Positions 31,083 to 33,595 of a stretch of DNA of 33,595 nucleotides are shown here, piece by piece; within the stretch, counting starts at the first letter, position 1, and each line of letters begins with the position of its first letter. The notes under the pieces were generated by a model. That model was not told the origin of the DNA. It was given only the letters and a program-made list of their open reading frames with translations, and searched no databases. The position numbers were made by a program, and so were the translations under genes. Source of the DNA: a virus; the IMG/VR virus record IMGVR_UViG_3300020417_000549, positions 1-33,595 of that record. One strand, written 5' to 3'.

Positions 31083-33437
31083 TTAACAGAAAAAATAGGT
31101 TGATTCAATTACTGATTCCGGTTCAAGGTCACCAATAATCGGAGGTTCGGTTTCAGCACCTATCTGTTGTGCGAAAGAGGTTAGATAATCCTGTTCCGCA
31201 AATAGATGCATGTAAGTTTCACGAACGAGTCGTGAAAGAGTAGACATGTCAGTAGCACGACATAGAACCGAGTCGTGTATGACGGAAAGCGGGGAGTCGA
31301 AACGTAATCCTGCAATGTGAAGGAGACTTGAGTCAAGTGAATGAATAAGATTTGGTGAACCAGATGCTTTATGTTTACTGATATCTGGACCCTTCTCTGC
31401 ACCTAAGATGGAGAAAGCACATCTACCTAACAACTTCAAATCAAGACGTTGTTTAGTGTATTTGTTTCTCTTTTGATAGACAACAAATCCTGATGGAGTA
31501 CACCATTCAATTGTCTCATTCCCCCTCTTAATTGCATTACCAATTTCTTTGCTTATCCAATCCATTGCTGCTAATGCAGATGGTGCCACTTTTTCGACAC
31601 CATTCCTCACAGCTTTGACACACTGATTAACTTCTTCAGTAGTTAGATCAGTAATACCTTTCTTTTTAAATGCTTCCTTTATATATTGTCTATTAGACCA
31701 AGGTTTTGCATTATACGGTATAGTCATGACACATCTTTTTGTCACGGTTCTATCGCAGTATTTCCTTAAACGTTCGGGAAACTCATCGATGCAGGCATCT
31801 GCAACTGTCTTGTAGGCATCTCTAGGTTTATTGGATGGCAAGACATTGACAAGCTCGGCTGTTTTTTTGCATTTGCAGAGTCCTGCGAGGATTTGTAATC
31901 CTGAACAGGTGGCGTCAACTGCAATTGGCAGAGAAGTATAATTTCGATCACAAGTAATAATGACGTGGTGGAATTCCTCACACGCTGCTAAGAACTGCCA
32001 TGGTTCTTCAGCGTTTTCCCAATCCGACAAATACTTCAGTGGATCAGTTGCAACGCGAGAGATTAAATCGTGATTGTGAACAACCCAATCTAATCTTGTT
32101 TGGATTGTTTCTTTATCTAACCCATATGTAGTTGCTACTTGAAAGGCTAGCCATTCCTCAGAATCAGGTGTAACAAAAGCTTCTTCAGCGAAGCGAAGCA
32201 TAGCTTTACCAAAGTCTGTATCTTGAGGAGATAAGAAAGGGGGAATAGGATAAACTCTTCCACGATAGTCGTAACTCCATGGAATCCAGAAGTTCTTACC
32301 TTCAAACATGGATGCCATATTCAATGTAATACTCGTCCGAACATGCATTGAACGTATGTAATCCATCTTGGCATTCATAGCCTCAGCTTTCTCACGCTTA
32401 TATTTCTGACGTGAATCAGCATTAGTTTCAATGTCAACAGGTTTGGTTGGCATCTCCCATAACGCAGCATGTGATAGCGGTTTGAACTTACCAACTACAT
32501 AGCCACGCTTATCCAGTTCTTTCGCAACAGTATGCACAAAGTCATTTAGCTTGTACGCTGTCTGCTGCAATTGATTCAGAAAGGCGATAGGTGTTTCCCC
32601 CTGTATTATTGTGGGATTGCCACGCCGAACCAAATCATTCCCCCGCATTACTTCATTAAGTAGATATCCGCCAGGTTTCTCGTTCGTCCAATCGTTGGGA
32701 GGAATGAGCATCGGATATAAACACGGACTGAACAACTCAGCCTCATGTAATAGTCTCTCTTGTATTGCCAGGTATTTATCAGTAGGTACAACTACCGTCA
32801 ACTTTGGTTTGCCTTCCAATGTGACTTTGGTTTCAAACCAGCCAGTGCTAACCATTACTGCATTTAGCAGCCAGTTACCTAACCTTGCTCTTACCTCAGT
32901 TGACCAACGATCCCATACATAATCCTTACGGTTCATCATTAATCGAGCAACACTCAATCGCTGTTGAGTACCTGCTGATTTATGCCAGTACCGATCTGTG
33001 ATTTTTTTGAATAGTTGTGGATCTTGAGACTCATACCATCTGATTTGACATTCAGCCTCAACAGCTGCACCGATTGAGACAGTGACATTAGCAACTGTAT
33101 TCGGTTTCTTTCTGTCTTGTTTAGTAGAGAATACAGTGTCAAATGTCCTCTTCAGTGCAATAGCTGCTAGAGCTTCCGGTTCAATATGTAAGAGGTATTG
33201 GAGTACATCTTTAAAATACTGACCGTTCTTCCTCTCCTTTATATCGGTGTACCTATCCCGAAGGAAGGCTGACACCTCATTCATCGCAGCTTCAATCGAA
33301 GTTGCACCGTAAACAGTTGCTGATGCATAGGATTTCTCCTCCAACTGTCTAGTGTTCTTGTGTAGTTTTGTTAACCCATGCTTGATTGCATCTCTCTCAA
33401 GCTTGTACTGAGCCTCAATTTCATGTGGGAATGGCAC
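31083..33437 (-). CDS. DNA-directed RNA polymerase, T7 single-subunit type
   Basis: This 784-residue enzyme (T7 gp1 is 883) transcribes the middle and late phage genes. Visible motifs are IPWSYDYRGRVYPIPPFLS, motif A LPIAVDATCSGLQILAGL with the catalytic Asp near residue 505, motif B VTKRCVMTIPYNAKPWSNRQ near 565-580 with the conserved Lys and Tyr, and motif C SVIHDSVLC near 720. The C-terminus ends FFC, comparable to the FAFA foot of T7 polymerase. The start codon is GTG with no clear Shine-Dalgarno sequence, which may keep synthesis low. The upstream control region holds two repeats and a hairpin. The promoter specificity of this enzyme cannot be read from the protein. Confidence 0.96.
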   Translation of the reverse strand: MPFPHEIEAQYKLERDAIKHGLTKLHKNTRQLEEKSYASATVYGATSIEAAMNEVSAFLRDRYTDIKERKNGQYFKDVLQYLLHIEPEALAAIALKRTFDTVFSTKQDRKKPNTVANVTVSIGAAVEAECQIRWYESQDPQLFKKITDRYWHKSAGTQQRLSVARLMMNRKDYVWDRWSTEVRARLGNWLLNAVMVSTGWFETKVTLEGKPKLTVVVPTDKYLAIQERLLHEAELFSPCLYPMLIPPNDWTNEKPGGYLLNEVMRGNDLVRRGNPTIIQGETPIAFLNQLQQTAYKLNDFVHTVAKELDKRGYVVGKFKPLSHAALWEMPTKPVDIETNADSRQKYKREKAEAMNAKMDYIRSMHVRTSITLNMASMFEGKNFWIPWSYDYRGRVYPIPPFLSPQDTDFGKAMLRFAEEAFVTPDSEEWLAFQVATTYGLDKETIQTRLDWVVHNHDLISRVATDPLKYLSDWENAEEPWQFLAACEEFHHVIITCDRNYTSLPIAVDATCSGLQILAGLCKCKKTAELVNVLPSNKPRDAYKTVADACIDEFPERLRKYCDRTVTKRCVMTIPYNAKPWSNRQYIKEAFKKKGITDLTTEEVNQCVKAVRNGVEKVAPSALAAMDWISKEIGNAIKRGNETIEWCTPSGFVVYQKRNKYTKQRLDLKLLGRCAFSILGAEKGPDISKHKASGSPNLIHSLDSSLLHIAGLRFDSPLSVIHDSVLCRATDMSTLSRLVRETYMHLFAEQDYLTSFAQQIGAETEPPIIGDLEPESVIESTYFFC

Positions 33438-33459
33438 GCTAGAACCAGTGATTAGATGT

Positions 33460-33474
33460 ATACGTTAGTGGATA
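33460..33474 (-). repeat. Copy of 15-bp repeat upstream of RNA polymerase
   Basis: TATCCACTAACGTAT on the minus strand, 22 bases before the GTG start of the RNA polymerase gene, is identical to the copy at the SSB start. The flanking bases differ, so the repeat unit is well delimited. Confidence 0.75.
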
Positions 33475-33490
33475 CCTTACTACGAAAGAA

Positions 33491-33514
33491 GTCCCAGCGT
33501 TTTACAGCCGGGAC
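33491..33514 (-). terminator. Hairpin between the repeats upstream of RNA polymerase
   Basis: On the minus strand GTCCCGGC pairs with GCTGGGAC (one G-T pair) around the loop TGTAAAAC, followed by TTCTTTC. It could end transcripts entering from upstream (an integrase gene would be expected there) or be an RNA-processing or protein-binding site. It directly abuts the repeat at 33515-33525. The T tract is interrupted, so terminator strength is doubtful. Confidence 0.5.
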
Positions 33515-33525
33515 ATACGTTAGTG
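33515..33525 (-). repeat. Partial (11-bp) copy of the repeat
   Basis: CACTAACGTAT on the minus strand, with a further G beyond it shared with the copy at 31067, matches the 3' part of the two 15-bp copies. It lies at the base of the hairpin at 33491-33514. Confidence 0.6.
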
Positions 33526-33540
33526 TTCAAAAATTGGTCT

Positions 33541-33582
33541 TGAACCTGAAACTAGCGCGTCTACCAATTCCGCCACATCCGC
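33541..33582 (-). other. tRNA-Leu 5'-half fragment, putative attachment-site core
   Basis: Read on the minus strand from 33582, the sequence begins GCGGATGTGGCGGAATTGGT and runs AGACGCGCTAGTTTCAGGTT. It is the 5' half of a cyanobacterial tRNA-Leu: 7-bp acceptor strand, complete D-arm and anticodon loop TTCAGGT (anticodon CAG). After about 41-42 bases it stops resembling a tRNA, and no 3' half follows, so it cannot encode a working tRNA. P-SSP7 is known to carry a 42-bp exact match to a host tRNA-Leu gene beside its integrase gene, proposed as an attachment core. The integrase, if present, lies beyond the window edge. Confidence 0.8.
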
Positions 33583-33595
33583 GTGTGGATTCCAG

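Noticed and set aside
33541-33582. Functional tRNA-Leu gene
   Set aside because: Only the 5' half is present. The bases after the anticodon loop do not form the 3' anticodon strand, T-arm or acceptor strand.
1-33595. CRISPR arrays, insertion sequences, transposases
   Set aside because: I saw no regularly spaced repeats and no transposase-like protein; every large frame is accounted for by phage genes.

Overview
The window is a large part of a marine cyanophage genome of the T7-like podovirus type (the P-SSP7-like cyanopodoviruses). All genes lie on the minus strand, so the biological order runs from high to low coordinates. The evidence is a T7-style set of replication and virion genes in roughly T7 order, combined with genes that T7 lacks and that are typical of phages of marine Synechococcus or Prochlorococcus: psbA (photosystem II D1), a high-light-inducible protein (hli), a transaldolase (talC), a two-subunit ribonucleotide reductase, a MazG-like pyrophosphohydrolase and a probable nblA. 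An NblA-like protein acts on phycobilisomes, which favours Synechococcus as host, but this is inference.

Right end (33.6-31.1 kb): a 41-42 bp piece matching the 5' half of a cyanobacterial tRNA-Leu gene (a likely integration core or its remnant), a hairpin, two copies of a short repeat, and a T7-type RNA polymerase gene that starts with GTG. A third copy of the repeat sits directly in front of the SSB gene. Replication and metabolism module (31.1-21.4 kb): SSB, hli, GH73-type lysin, a tiny basic peptide, endonuclease I, primase-helicase, a 41-aa protein, DNA polymerase split over two frames, talC, a 40-aa basic peptide, 5'-3' exonuclease, nblA-like gene, a DUF3310-like protein, MazG-like protein, nrdA, nrdB and a small unknown.

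Virion module (21.4-1 kb): unknown basic protein, portal, small unknown, scaffold, a tiny Gly/Lys peptide, an RlpA-like double-psi barrel protein, psbA, small unknown, terminator, a 170-bp leader, major capsid protein, two small unknowns, a strong UUCG terminator placed as T7 Tphi is (after the capsid cluster), tail tubes A and B, three large internal virion proteins and two fibre-type genes, the last cut by the window edge.

The genome is extremely compact: most neighbours overlap by ATGA or TAATG or are a few bases apart. The longest non-coding stretches are about 170 bp before the capsid gene and about 160 bp before the RNA polymerase gene. The most interesting items are the nblA-like gene, the frame break in the DNA polymerase, the class I RNR whose small subunit lacks the usual radical tyrosine, the tRNA-Leu/repeat/hairpin control region, the two GH73 relatives, the RlpA-like gene next to psbA, and several tiny basic genes in coupled overlaps.
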